In this document: piece by piece, positions 1-10,846 of the stretch
Layout: each line of letters starts with the position of its first letter
Numbering within the stretch: the first letter of the stretch is position 1
Assembly: GCA_003427395.1 (NCBI GenBank)
Contig: BFEA01000433.1
Coordinates: forward strand, 233,591 to 263,030
Length of the DNA stretch: 29,440 nt
DNA from: Chara braunii
Lineage: Eukaryota; Streptophyta; Charophyceae; Charales; Characeae
Reading direction: 5' to 3'
Position numbers and translations under genes: made by a program
The notes under the pieces: generated by a model
What the model was told of the DNA's origin: nothing
The model's database searches: none
What the model saw: the letters and a program-made list of their open reading frames with translations, nothing else

Positions 1-185
1 GAACTTGATTGCCTGATCAGCGAATGCAGTAAAGTAACTGGTCCCACTTGCAGCGGTAAAGTTGATTGGCAATTCAATGATTTACTGGAAATACTCTCTC
101 CAGCGAGCAGCGGGTTGCCTGATAGGCAATTAAATGATTCACCGGAAATTGTCCCTGCTAGCAGCAAACCGCCTGATTGGCTGTT
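1..185. repeat. degenerate ~57-bp tandem repeat
   Basis: The segments beginning near 71 (AATTCAATGATTTACTGG) and 128 (AATTAAATGATTCACCGG) align at a spacing of about 57 bases, with shared CCTGAT-GGC and AGCAGC elements between them. A more diverged unit may begin near 7. No convincing coding potential is seen. Confidence 0.45.
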
Positions 186-234
186 CACCATGTACTCTTC
201 TGCATGTCTCAAACCTCCCCCACTCCTCGCACGC

Positions 235-600
235 TGCCCAAAGCAAGTCCCCTTGTCTCTCTCCCTCTCTCTCTCTCTCGCAGTCTCTCGCTCCCACTGT
301 GAAGTCTACTTCTCTCTCACTCTCCCTCTCTCTCGCAGTCTCTCACTCCCACTGCGCAGTCTACTTCTCTCTCACTCTCCCTCTCTTACGCGCACACACA
401 CACAGTCTCAGGATAACTCATTCACTCCCTTCACTTCCCGCTGGTTCCAAAATTCGAATGCACTCGGAGTCTTGGACTCGTTTCACGGTTAGGTGCGTGA
501 TCTTGATAAGTAAAGAAGCAGAAGCATGTTTCCCTCTCTCACTCTCATTCTCTCACTGACCCTCTCTCTTACTGTCCATCTTGCATCCACTTTTTCACTC
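235..600. repeat. (CT)n-rich tract with 55-bp tandem duplication
   Basis: The plus strand is almost pure pyrimidine. A 55-bp unit starting CGCAGTCTCTC occurs at 279 and again at 334 with few differences. Open frames here encode only Ser/Leu/His-rich low-complexity peptides and are not taken as genes. A short CA run lies near 393-404. Confidence 0.7.
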
Positions 601-673
601 GCCCAACAACTGATTTTCACTATCACCGCCTGAGACGTTTCTAGCCGTGTTGAGGGTAGATGCAAATAATAAG

Positions 674-720
<47 letters not shown>
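674..720. repeat. (ATA)n microsatellite
   Basis: Uninterrupted trinucleotide repeat of about 47 bases. A shorter (ATA)n run recurs at 763-776 as part of the adjoining 56-bp repeat. Confidence 0.95.
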
Positions 721-721
<1 letters not shown>

Positions 722-1000
722 GTGACGAACACTCACCGTCTTCTCGACTTCTTTTCTCTCACATAATAATAATAATAGTGACGAGCACTCACCGTCTTCT
801 CGACTTCTCTTCTCTCACACATACTATCCTCGACACTCTCTCCACAACTCTCCCACTCTATCTTCCTTTCTCTCTCTCTCACTGCCTCTCCCACTTGCTT
901 GTTAACTCTCTTCTCTCTCACTCTCTTCACTCTCTCTTTCGCCCTGACTCCCGTTGCCACACGGTCGTCCCCCCCCTTTTTCTCTCACTCACACACTCAC
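721..1000. repeat. 56-bp tandem duplication and CT-rich spacer
   Basis: AGTGACGARCACTCACCGTC occurs at 721 and 777, each copy followed by a CT-rich stretch and preceded by an (ATA)n run, so the microsatellite is part of the duplicated unit. From about 820 to 1000 the DNA is again CT-rich low complexity. Confidence 0.7.
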
Positions 1001-2230
1001 ACGAATACTCACCATAGGTGCCTCCTCCGTGTCGATCGATGCAGGCAGAGTTCTCACGTCGGCCATGACCGCCTCAAGAGCAGCCACGGGATGCCATAGT
1101 TCAGCTCGCTCTGTCACTGCACACACCTCGCCTCCTCCATCCCTTTCTTCAATCGGATCATGTGCTAGCGCGCTGCGCTCGCCTGGTACGCAGTCCCTTC
1201 CCCCTGTCAACAACATGTCCCCCGTACACCCCTCGCACGGGCGAAGTAATTGCTGGAGCGCCGTTTCTGCCCGTGCTTGCTCTCTCTGCCTGTTCGCCTC
1301 CATTCGACTTCCGGAATGCTGGGTACGCCTGGCACGCATCCTCCAAAACGCCCCTTGGTACCCGTTTACTTCCCTTATATCCACTGTCTGTGGCCAACTG
1401 CCCTGCTTCGACTCGGTCCGCGTCGCAGTCCCTACCGCCCCAATGCTCCAGGCCCATAAAATTTCTTGCCCTCGTCAATCCAGGCCCGGTCATCGCGCCC
1501 TGGTCCATTGCGGTAGCTGTTCCAACGGCAAACCAGTGACCAATTTCTAAACCCAGCAGGTCCGAGCCATGGCCTGCCGTCCCAGGACTGTGTAAGTAGC
1601 CAACTGGTGCCCATTCCAAGGTCGAAGTACCGAATCGCAGCCAGAATCTGCGCAACGTCACAGGCAGCGTGCCTGCACCTTTTTCTGTCTCTGAACCCCA
1701 AAAAGAACAACGCAGGTTGTAGTACTCTGTTTCAGTGTTGTGCCACTATCAATGCAGCGAACTGTGAACTGCAGCAGCCCTGAAACAAATCAGAGCGTCG
1801 GACCATCAAATACCAAGGTCAAATAGTCCTATACTGTTCCAGTTTGTGTCGATGCCGAGCCAATAGTTGTGCCAATCTGCGTTAGCGTCCATGCCAATGC
1901 CGTTGCGATAATAGTCCCATACCAGTGCCGTTCCAGCAAGCGTTCCAATGCCGGTTCCGAAGAAACGCTCTGATTTACCGCCGCCTGCACTATTATCATA
2001 CCGCTCGGTGACGGGTGCCGTACCGTGCAATAATGCGTTGTAATAATACCGAGCCTGTCCCGAACCAGAGTACCGTGCCCGAATCGACCCAGCGGTAACA
2101 CCCAAGCAATGAAGCCCAGGCAAAATAGCACCGGTGGTAATCCCGCGCCAGGCATCCATCCCGCACTCACTCTCAACACCCGGATTGGATCAATGTGGCG
2201 TTTAAGCAAATCAGGCAAGTTTAGCAAGTC
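1001..2230. other. unassigned DNA without recognised gene
   Basis: Both strands carry overlapping open frames of 60 to 200 codons, but none shows a known domain. Their overlap in several frames at once looks like chance openness in GC-rich DNA. The part at 1850-2100 has loosely repeated GTTCCA and GTGCCG words. No retroelement motif was found. Confidence 0.5.
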
Positions 2231-2985
2231 AAGCGGTAATCTCGATTATCGAGAAATTGAGAGGGTGGTTAGAATCAGGGTAAATTAATGATTCGGAATT
2301 AAAACCCCTCGCGAATAACCAAGTAAAAATTAGTTAATTATCAGATAATCGTGGGTTTCCTTCTCGTTTTATTATTTTTAATTATTTTCCTTATTTCTTA
2401 GTTCCATTATCGAAAATAACGAAAATAAAAGCAATCTTGTCAAAAATAAATTCCGATGGAATTCAATTAAATAAAGAAAATTCTTTGTTTTCTTTTTCTT
2501 TTATCACCTTTGATCCCCTTTTTTTAAACTCTATTGCCAGAAATTCCAATAATTGAGGGCGGTTCCATTTAAAATCAAATATCAAAGATTTTGAATAAAT
2601 TAATGAAAATTCCGTTTTTCTCCTTTCTTCTTTTGTTTTTAATTCATGTTCTCTTTTCTTTAATTTTGATGCCAAAATTGACGATATCCGAGGCCCCGCT
2701 TCTGCGCCAGTTGTGAGGCGTAAAAGAACCACACCTAAGCCTATCTTCATCTTGCTGTTCAGCAGGCGGCCGTCCCGGAAACAAGCTAAAGATGGCGGTA
2801 TTGAGATAGACGCCGCCGCGGTAGAAGAGGTAGTCCTTCTTATCAATTTCGAGAGCTAGTCTCAACGGTCGTCGTATCCAATCTTAGGGATACTCGGGGT
2901 ACCCCTAATTTTGTTGCCTGGTCAAACCAGAGTACCGTCATTACACGGACTTGTCTTTGAGCCTATGTCCCTAAACCCGTAAATT
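2231..2985. other. AT-rich unassigned spacer
   Basis: Marked AT-rich stretch (about 2280-2690) followed by a mixed-composition stretch. Open frames on the minus strand are Lys/Glu/Phe-rich with no recognised motif. A possible primer-binding-site-like word lies on the minus strand at 2692-2709 and is discussed as a weak finding. Confidence 0.45.
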
Positions 2986-2986
2986 T

Positions 2987-3014
2987 CAGGCGGCGCACTG
3001 CTTGTGGCCGCCTG
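2987..3014. repeat. 8-bp stem hairpin
   Basis: CAGGCGGC at 2987-2994 pairs perfectly with GCCGCCTG at 3007-3014 across a 12-nt loop. Function unknown; it may be chance. Confidence 0.5.
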
Positions 3015-3234
3015 ACACTGTCAGTCCGCTGGGGTATACCCCAGCCATTGTCTGTTTTCAGCCTTATTCTTCACTTGCACATTTTGGAGTACGTGCGTTG
3101 GAGTCTTGCGTGGGGAGCTGCGTTGTGCACCTTGCTCCCTCCTTCTTCCTCCATCTCCATCTCTGTCACTGGCGGAGCACCACACCTGGTGGGTCCGCTT
3201 CAAAGTGGCATATGATTTTTAAAAAAATCTCTTC

Positions 3235-4344
3235 GTGTCAAGGGTAGATACAAAGGTATTTAATTTGAATATTCAAGATTTTTTGGCCCTTTTAACACAG
3301 GAAATATCTCAACAACAAAGGGCAAGACTGGAGGAACCCATCACCAAGGAGGAAATCTGGACGTCGTTGTTACAAATGGAGGAGGATAAAACCCCGGGTT
3401 TCGATGGTTTCCCTAAAGAATTTTGGGATACAATGTGGCTGCATTTTTCGGATGACCCAATGAAATTTTATAGACAGGCCCAGGAATCAGGATGCATGGG
3501 AGAAATAGTTGGACAAGGGATACTTACCCTATTACACAAAAAAGGGGATAAGACAAATATAAGGAACTATAGGTCAATCACCTTACTTAGTATCGTATAC
3601 AAGATGCTGGCCAAGGCTATTGCTAACAGGTTCATCCCATTAATGCCAGATATTATTCACCCTTCACAAACAGGGTTCATTAAGGATAGGAATATACAAG
3701 ATAATATCCTACTCATTAATGAGATGATTAAATTATCCCGTTAAAATCATCAGAATGCAGCATTTGTTTTCATAGATTTTGAGAAAGCATATGATCATGT
3801 GGATTTGAGGTTTTTGGATGCATGTCTGGAAAAAATAATTTTTGGCCCAATAATTCGAAAATGGATTACTATACTGCATTCGAATGCTACCACAAGGGTC
3901 CAGGTGAATGGTGTACTTTCACCATAAATACATCTCAAAAGATCAGTAAGGCAAGGAGATCCTTTAGCCCCTTTTCTTTTGGTAATTATAATGGAAGCAT
4001 TAGGAGCAAACCTCAGAGTAAATAAGAACATTAAAAGGCTTCACATTTCTGGAATTCCAGAGGAAGCTATACCAATCTGCTCTATGTTTGTCGATGATAT
4101 AACCATAATGATAGAGGCATTGCAGAAAAACATGGAGGAAATAAAAACATTGATGGATAAATTCTCCCTTATATCGGATATGGAAGTTAATCGGGGAAGT
4201 AAAACCCAAGGTTGGTGGATTCATTCTCAAGGAGACAGGGCGCCTGAGATTCCTAAGGTGAAGTGGATGGCATTAGAGGCACCTATCAGAATATTGGGGG
4301 TGGTGCTCACAGCAAAAGGGAAACCAATTTCTAATGATGTATGA
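3235..4344 (+). pseudogene. LINE 1 reverse transcriptase domain (stop-interrupted)
   Basis: Encodes the polymerase that copies LINE RNA at the target site. Ordered RT blocks are visible: KTPGFDGFPKEFW, then LLHKKGD..NIRNYRSITLL, HPSQTGFI, FIDFEKAYD with the first catalytic Asp at 3775-3777, QGDPLAP at 3952-3972, and FVDD at 4087-4098, the usual F/YxDD pair. All catalytic Asp are retained. The frame is nevertheless interrupted by TAA at 3742 and 3925 and closes with TGA at 4342, all in one frame with no net shift. At 3925 the context (LSP-stop-IHLKRSVRQGD) suggests an original Gln, CAA to TAA. The first Met (3235) is simply the first ATG of a truncated frame, not a real start. Confidence 0.88.
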
Positions 4345-4368
4345 ATGACTTCTTAAGCGTCACAGAAA

Positions 4369-5367
4369 ATGAAGCAATGGAAAAATTTACATACTTCTCT
4401 TTTTGGCAGAGCTTTGGTTATTAAAAATGTAATCCTTGGGTCAATTTGGTACAAGTCTGCCTTATGGGCACTGAACAGGAACCCAGTTAAAGATCTCCGG
4501 AGACAGCTCACAGCCTTCTTATGGCGAGGTAACCATGAGACATCTCATGTAATCCCCAGAGTAGCATGGCAAGTTCTCATACAACCTAAAGACAAGGGGG
4601 GTTTAGGCATTTTGGATCCAATGATCCAATGCCAAGCATTGGCTCTTCAATGGATTATACGTTTAATTTTTGCTACAGATCTCCCTTGGCAATCCTTGGC
4701 TCTGGAACAAATATGCAGATTGGCTCCACAAACCACAAATAATGTAAATCCTCTAACTTGGGTGGAGGATAGGTATTGGGCTATCCCCCGACCTAAGGCG
4801 CACTCTTTAAAAGAGGGAGAGAAGGGAGAGGTTCAGAAGGATTTGGTGTTAGACGGTTTTTGGGTGAACTTATTGAAAATATGGCGAAAATTACCCACAC
4901 CTAACAGATCGACCCCTTCTAGGTACGAGGAAGTACTTAGATAACCAATTTTTGTAAACAAGTGGATCTCAGATGCACAGGGTAGGGTGTACATAAGCTC
5001 TACATCCCCATGGTCCATCTGGGTTAAACATGGTATAATTAGGATCAAAGACTTATGGAATTCGGAAAACAAGAGTTGGAAATCGGTGGAACAATTAAGA
5101 AAGGAAATTAGGTATGCACATAATTTAGAAAAGAATCTTGATATCATCATTTCATCCATCCCTTTGGCTTGGTTAGCCACGTTGAAAAAGGGGCCAGTCT
5201 TTGAGGATGGTGACTGGGTATGTGCGTATCAGACGGATGGTTCCAGGGTATTAGGACATATTTTAGAAACTCATATAGATGGGGGCTTAATAAATCTTTT
5301 TGCGCTTCATAACCATTACACATTGGCACAACACAATCAGGACACAGTAATGTTCTTTAATTTTTAA
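4369..5367 (+). pseudogene. LINE 1 RT thumb/connection region
   Basis: Continues in the same reading frame as the RT. It contains the conserved LINE stretches KQWKNLHTSLFGRALVIKN, LTAFLWRG, VAWQVLIQPKDKGGLGILDP and then SIPLAWLATLKKGPVFEDGDW, which recurs in LINE 2 as SIPLAWLVTLRKGPTLEESDW. In-frame TAA codons at 4942 and 5365 break it. The junction at 4342-4356 holds two stops that look like the product of two small compensating deletions, because the alternative frame there reads sensibly between them. Not translatable as a whole. Confidence 0.85.
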
Positions 5368-6087
5368 TCCTTATATAGAGTAAGGGCTTTGTATAGTACG
5401 ACTTCCAACACATGGAAAGTTTTTTGCCCAAATATTCCTATACCTGATCCTCCTTTGGATCCTGCAGAACGGACCTGGCGTGATAATAGAAGATGCAAGG
5501 CGCAGAAGCTGCAATCTCTATCAGTCAAGGCTTCATATTGATTGTTACGTCCCAAAGTAGATGTTATGGCGGTCTTACGGGAGCGATGGGCCAAATATTT
5601 GAATATTTATGTGGATTTGCTTAGTCCAATCAAGTGGTGTCAAGGTTTCAAGGAAAGACCGGCTAAGTTTGTCGCACTACAGTGGCAGATTGTACATAGA
5701 TGTCTGCCAACAAACGACTGGTTGATTGATCATTCCACTTTGGAACAGAGGGGGGTGGCTCTGCCATGGTGTGACATGTGTGTGGAGGCGTTTCCCAGCA
5801 GAAAGATAAGGGAAACAATTGAGCACATTTTTTTGCAATGTCAAGGGGCAAAACTGTTGTGGAGACGATGGGACTATGTCTGGAATAGACTAACGGGTAT
5901 AGATTGGCCATGGGACTGGAGGGCGATTCTCTTGGGACATTGGTACCTGGTTCTCACTCCATTATCGAATTTTCAGCAGAACCTGTATAGCATAGGCAGG
6001 AAATCAATGCTATGGGTGTTATGGTATAGAAGATGTGTTTTCACAATGGAAAGGTTAAGATTGATGGCAGAGAAATGTCGGAACTAG
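5368..6087 (+). pseudogene. LINE 1 C-terminal zinc-binding domain (zf-RVT-like)
   Basis: Same frame again, entered after the TAA at 5365 and broken by TGA at 5539-5541 (context suggests Trp, TGG to TGA). It carries the reverse-transcriptase-associated zinc-binding pattern: ALQWQIVHRCLPTNDWL, then C (5770), C (5779), H (5824), C (5839), giving C-x2-C-x14-H-x4-C, then LLWRRWDYVW and DWPWDWRAILLG. All four metal ligands are present. Such domains are typical of plant LINE ORF2 proteins and probably bind nucleic acid (family knowledge). The frame ends at TAG 6085, but the true C-terminus continues in another frame after a 1-nt shift near 6030. Confidence 0.85.
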
Positions 6088-6473
6088 TGCAGCAAATGGT
6101 GGAAACAGAGGTGAGATACCAATGGGAAAGAACTAAAGAAAAAATCAAGAGGTTGCAACAAAAACAGGATATAAAGAAGAAAATAATGAATTTCACTAAG
6201 GATTGGCTGGGTGATTCTCCAAGGGGGAAACTGGGAAAGGTGGAATGGCCAGGAGGGGAGGAGGATGGGGAAAGCATCAATAGGGATATATTCCATGACT
6301 GGTTTGATGTCCAGCCAGGTGCAATATTAAGACCTCCAGAATCATTTCCGGACCCTTTTCCCCCTTCGAACCCGGCATTGGTGGATCTGCAGTGGTATGG
6401 AGAGGGGGGGGGAGTAATGGTGGCCATTGGTGGATCTGCTGTGGTATGGAAGGGGGGTGGAGTTGTTTTTTAA
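6033..6473 (+). pseudogene. LINE 1 ORF2 C-terminal tail after frameshift
   Basis: Continuation of the LINE protein after a frameshift near 6030-6036: CFHNGKVKIDGREMSELVQQ aligns with CCIHVMMGVKVEGEE of LINE 2, and QWERTKEKIKRLQQKQ aligns with QWEKDKGKLQFYRQKK. The segment is Lys/Glu-rich and probably helical, then Pro/Gly-rich. Its end falls within the duplicated 49-bp block at 6377-6470, so the natural stop is unclear. Confidence 0.7.
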
Positions 6474-6660
6474 GATATGATAGAGAGATGAGTTGCTTAG
6501 TGAATAGGATAGAGGGGGATGAGTTACTAGTAGAGATGGTTTTTTCCTGGCGGCTCTATGGGGCTGAAGAGGTAGCTCTCCTTTTGATTATTGCAGTTAT
6601 TGTTTTTTTCCTGGCATTCCTAGGGGGCTGAAGAGATGGCTGTCCTTCTGATCATTGCAA
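6377..6660 (+). repeat. two tandem duplications in the LINE 1 3' region
   Basis: ATTGGTGGATCTGC occurs at 6377 and 6426 (period 49). A second duplication has its CCTGGC word at 6547 and 6610 (period 63), each copy followed by GGGGCTGAAGAG and a CTTYTGATYATTGCA word. Both lie in the terminal coding or 3' untranslated part of LINE 1. Confidence 0.75.
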
Positions 6661-6815
6661 GTTCTCTGTTTCAAGTTATATTATGTAAAAGGGACGCTGG
6701 ACCCGGTTTCCAGCATGTGCAGCTCCCCACCAATAGAATGGAGCCAGTGGCTGAGCTGCTAGTGGTGGGTTCTCGTATCACCATCACTAGCAACTAAGGC
6801 CCCGTTTTTTAGGGG

Positions 6816-6832
6816 AAAAAAAAAAAAAAAAA
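6816..6832 (+). other. LINE 1 poly(A) tail
   Basis: Run of 17 A directly after TTTTTTAGGGG, marking the 3' end of the retroposed RNA on the plus strand. Confidence 0.85.
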
Positions 6833-7514
6833 CTTTATCTGGGCAAAATCTTTGATTTTTGGTCATTTGGACTGTCACACGCCAACTGTCGACCATCAAT
6901 TGTTGTGCTTGGACTATGAAATGTCAGTGGGCTCCTCGACTGCGGGGTCTGGGCATTTGTGATGCCTGAGGAGGTACTTGCAAACTCTTTTCTTGTTTCT
7001 TTGATGTTCGGAAAGAAAGTAGCAGCATGCCTTCCAGTGAGAGGACTGGTCATCGTAGAAAAGAGCTGCTTCAGATGTCAAAAGCGCCTTGTTCATCAGT
7101 CACACGTTTGGTGCACGGTAAGAGCCGCACTGTGGTTAGGGTGAACTGGCAGGTTGATCACTAAATGTCGTAGCTGGGAAAGGGACTGTGGCTTAGAGCA
7201 CAAGCACTTCTGGCCCGTTCATTCCCAAGCTTGGAAACGCTCTGCGCGCCAAAAAGAAAGGAACCGGCGTGAGCCTTCTTTTGGCTGGCACTGCCAGCAA
7301 TGTTGCTCCGGTAGGCCGACCCCCAAAACTTGCAACGCCCATATGGCCGCAACAGAGAAAAATGATTGGGAAATGGATTGGTGGTTTAATTCTATTTTTT
7401 ATCTTAAATTTCAGAACGAATTGGAAGTGACCCTCAAAACCACATCTCACACAACATTTTTTTTCCATATATATATATATATAGTTTTTTTGTTGTGTGT
7501 GTTGGGGCTGCCCC
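6833..7514. other. unassigned DNA with short (TA)n
   Basis: No recognised coding domain. An alternating (AT)n run lies at about 7469-7484. An open frame spanning 7154-7756 only becomes meaningful at its 3' end, where it enters gypsy pol. Confidence 0.5.
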
Positions 7515-8310
7515 AAGACTTCTTCCGTGATCTGTGCCGGCAGGGTCAAGTAGTGGATGAGGAAGAACTAAGGTTAGAAGAAAAGAAGATTGCTGTGATT
7601 AGGGACTGGCCCAAGCCAAATGCTCTTAACAAATTACGTTCCTCCCTAGAACTAGCAAGCTATTATAAAAAGTTAGTTGGGAACTTCTCCATCGTAGCTG
7701 CACCTATGGACGCCACTAAAGAAAAAAAGTATTTGGATAAAGGACAAAAAGTGTGAGCTATTATTCAAGAAGTTGAAGAATACTAACTCACTAATATGTC
7801 TTGAAGATTGGTGATGGGAAGGGCTATGGACGAGTCGAGGTTATGTCTGAACGCCTTCCCTCGATCGAGCCTTGGTACAAGAGGGAACTGTTTGTATTGT
7901 TAGAAGACCTCACCACTTAGAAACACTACTTATTAGGAAAACACTTCAAGGTCTATTCAAACCGTGAGACACTGAAGTGGCTTAAGATGCAACTTCAATT
8001 GTCTGGTAAGTTAGCTAGATGGTCCACAATAATTGACATCTTTGAGCTCAAATAAACAAACATCAAAGTTAAGTATAACATGGTGGCAGATGCACTCTCT
8101 CGACGATGTGATTTCTTTGGGGCCATACTTACATATCGTAATGTGGGAAGTGAATTGAAAGAAAAGATTAGAGCTTGTTATGCTAAAGATCCTATTTGGA
8201 GTAAGATAATCTTAAATGTATATAATGATTTTGAGCACGTCACAAACTATCAAACATCTGATGGCGTATCTTCCTCACTAGCAAAGGTGGAGACAAAATT
8301 TGCTTCACAA
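7515..8310 (+). pseudogene. gypsy RT connection and RNase H
   Basis: FFRD..QVVDEEEL and AVIRDWPKPNALNKLRSSL, LASYYKKLVGNFSIVAAPMD match the stretch between gypsy RT and RNase H. After a stop at about 7756 come ERLPSIEPWYKRELFVLLED, KHYLLGKHFKVYSNRETLKWL and LSGKLARW, the gypsy RNase H core, ending in YNMVADALSRR (8080 onwards), the hallmark of the RNase H end. The expected catalytic Asp in the TDH-type motif reads SNRE here, so activity is unlikely. This domain would degrade the RNA strand of the RNA:DNA hybrid. Confidence 0.82.
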
Positions 8311-8533
8311 ATGATGCGTTAATTAAGAGTATGGCGCATCGATGACACAAATGCAATTGCCTATGCTGATGGACTCATTATTTGGGTGTAGGAAGACCTA
8401 TGTTAATTCTTTGCAATACCTACGTCAGAACCTGTCTTGTCAGTTAGAGGGACAAGCCTTCACATGAGTACCCTTTGGGACAAGTAAGACCACTATTCCT
8501 AACAAACCAGGCTAGTCTATATTTGCAGACTTA

Positions 8534-8926
8534 ATGAGTCTCACTAGGCCAGAAATTGGTCATCATTGGCAAATTTCGAAGTACGCAATGTTCGTTCCTT
8601 CGCGAGGTGAAGCAAAAGCTGAATTAGTAATGTGGGAGTTTAAGATGCATTGGGTTTTTGAATATGAATTGCCAAAGACTATTGTGTCTAATGGAGATGT
8701 GGGATTTGCAGGATAACATTGGCAAAAGTTTATGGAAGTGTATGACACTCAACTACGCCTTCAGACAAATATCTCGAGATCAACGGCCATACATCTGCCC
8801 ATGTATGTACGTCTGACCATTTTGATTGGGAAGAGAACTTACGTAGATAGCAAGTGCGTACACAAATTTTATTCATACAATAAGCGAGCAAATGCAGAAT
8901 GCAATGTGCAAACGATGGAAACCTAG
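8534..8926 (+). pseudogene. gypsy integrase core (defective)
   Basis: QISKYAMFVPSRGEAKAELV and ELPKTIVSNGDVGFAG correspond to the integrase core. The catalytic Asp of the SDR motif reads SNG, so the D-D-E triad is broken. A stop follows at 8714-8716. Downstream, W-K-F-M-E-VYDTQLRLQT continues the usual order but soon loses similarity. The domain would join retroelement cDNA into the chromosome. Confidence 0.8.
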
Positions 8927-9039
8927 TAGGCCCATACATTCTCTAACAAGAGACCAGGTCCAAAAACTACTCGTAAGGACCCACAATTTGCTTTGTATGA
9001 GCAAAGATATACTTACAGAAATCACAAAGAAGGCTCAGG

Positions 9040-9420
9040 CTCACATGATCAAACACACCAGTAAACATAGAAGACTGAAGTTTCAAAGAAGGGGATTTGG
9101 TTTGGTTAATGACAACTGAGGTCTTTTGAGAAGAAGAATCATGCAAAAACGGCTACCTGTCTAGTATGGGCAGTGCAAAGTTCTCAAAGTGATGAGGGAT
9201 GAAGATGGACTGCCCTTCCTCATTGACATACCCACCCATCTCAAGACCTATCCTGTCTTCCACGCATCGAAATTGCTACCTTGCATTGAAGGAGATAACT
9301 TTCCCAATCGTTCGTCTATATTGCCTCCTTCGGTGGATTGAGGGTCCCAAGACGAAAGGATCTTGGAACATGTTTTTTTTTTTTTCTACAGGAAGAAGAG
9401 GAAAACCTCAGGAGCAATAT
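9040..9420 (+). pseudogene. gypsy integrase C-terminal tail
   Basis: CKVLKVMRDEDGLPFLIDIP, then THLKTYPVFHASKLLPC, matches the GPF.V/HPVFHVSLL segment that closes gypsy integrase. Upstream KHRRLKFQRRG resembles the preceding basic stretch. The (T)n run at 9371-9383 and following frame changes end the recognisable part. Confidence 0.7.
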
Positions 9421-10600
9421 AAGATGAAGTCCAACAACCAACTACAATTTGGAGCGAGATGGATTACTAAGAAAGAACGTTCACCTACTGCTGCAAATAT
9501 ATTTGCGGGTTATGAATGAGGATCAAAAGAAAAACGAGTAGCTGTACTTGACGAAGAACTAATTTCTGCGACGGAACTTGAAATCGTTACCGCAGGAGAG
9601 TTCATAATTTGCACTAACATTGGCGAGGGTTGTAACTTTTGGTCCAACTCTAGATTCAAGGGTCTGAAGAGAAGAGTGCTAGGATCAACAGGAATAGGGT
9701 CCGAGGTCAAGAGAGGCAACTTATGCCCCGGAAAACCAAGAGCCAGACCGAATTTTAGAAAAACAGCATAAGAGTCAGAGATTTCTCAGCAGTCAACCAT
9801 GTCCGTAGATCTAATCCACAATCAACGGTTGCTGTGTTCCAGAAGATCCCTCAGCCTACTGGCTCTAGGCATCTTGAGACCGACAACAAATCTGGGACAC
9901 CGAGATTGAGAAATCTCCACTGTTGGAGAAGGCAAGTGGAGGCAGGCCAGGACCGGTCAATGCTACGAAAGAGCGGCCAGCCCGAGCGGCTGATTCATTC
10001 CACCTCAGATGCGTTGCTGCCCAGAGTGCTGCTGGGGGAGGTAAGGAGATTGACGCTGGTGGTAGACGGGAGGATGACTGTCAGCTCAGGAAGGAGAGAG
10101 AGTGGTAGCCATAACTAGGAAGGGCGATTGGCGCTTTAGCTGTAGCTTAGAGGTAGGTGGAGGAAGACAGTGATCTGGTCTGTGAGGTGAGAAAGTGAGA
10201 CAGAGTGGGGAACTTACTTTGAATTGTCTGTGTGCTAATGATACTGGAGCTGCTGGTCACATCAGGACGCTTAAGGCTGGCTCCAACCTCCACAGCCAGC
10301 ATTGATGTTGGAGGTTGGGCGCCATAGCTGGTAGCTGCAGAGAGACTTCATTGGTGTCTTCAGGGAGAGATTTGCATATTGAGGTGGCGAGTTGGTGGGA
10401 GACGGTCCGGGGGGAGAAGAGGGGTGGAAAAAGTCGTTTCAAATGTATTATTGATTATGAATGGATGTTTGCTCTCTGTGGTAGGGGTGGGTCCTGGTGC
10501 CTTGATAGCCAGTGCGTCTGCAAGGGTTGTTTTAGTGGGCTGTGCAGGCTTGCATGATTTGTTTCCTGTTGCCTGGGGATAGGCCCACTCATTTGGTGGC
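9421..10600. other. unassigned DNA with one hairpin
   Basis: No recognised domain on either strand. Purine-rich in part. A perfect 10-bp stem is formed by CCAACCTCCA (10283-10292) and TGGAGGTTGG (10309-10318) across a 16-nt loop. Confidence 0.5.
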
Positions 10601-10846
10601 TTAGTGGTTGTACATGGGTCCCCTCTCCCTTCCCAGGTCCAGCCTTAGGCTGCCCAGCCCTTGTTGCCCGGGGCCACTATGTACCATTGCTTGCCTGGGG
10701 AGGGTCCTGCTGCAGGCGTCCAGTGGCTGGGCCCCTCGGGCTGGGGTGGTTGGGGCAGGACGATTCTGTGCTGAGGTGTTCATATGTCTTGCGTGTGAAG
10801 CACCACACAGAAACTCCAGAGAGCCGACCCAACAGCACCATACTAC

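Larger units (their letters stand above)
3223..6832 (+). mobile_element. LINE 1: 5'-truncated non-LTR retrotransposon
   Basis: A plant-type LINE lacking ORF1 and the endonuclease. The coding part starts just upstream of the reverse transcriptase fingers, runs through RT, thumb/connection and a C-terminal zinc-binding domain, and is followed by a 3' untranslated part ending in A17 at 6816-6832. 5' truncation is the usual result of incomplete target-primed reverse transcription. I found no clear target-site duplication: the sequence after the tail (CTTTATCTGGG) has no convincing match near 3190-3235, so the exact 5' limit is uncertain. It is the most complete of the LINE copies here and served as reference for LINE 2 and LINE 4/5. 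Confidence 0.88.
7515..9420 (+). mobile_element. Ty3/gypsy LTR-retrotransposon pol fragment (decayed)
   Basis: Pieces of a gypsy polyprotein appear in the correct order: end of RT and connection, RNase H, integrase and the C-terminal integrase tail. It lacks gag, protease, the RT active site and any recognisable LTR at either end, so it is a truncated internal fragment. Multiple stops and frameshifts interrupt it. The sub-parts are listed separately. Confidence 0.82.

Noticed and set aside
115-559. Two overlapping Ser/Leu-rich frames
   Set aside because: Low-complexity CT-repeat translation in overlapping frames; no start context or domain.
989-1661. Minus-strand open frames of 131 and 167 codons
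   Set aside because: They overlap plus-strand frames of similar size and show no recognisable domain.
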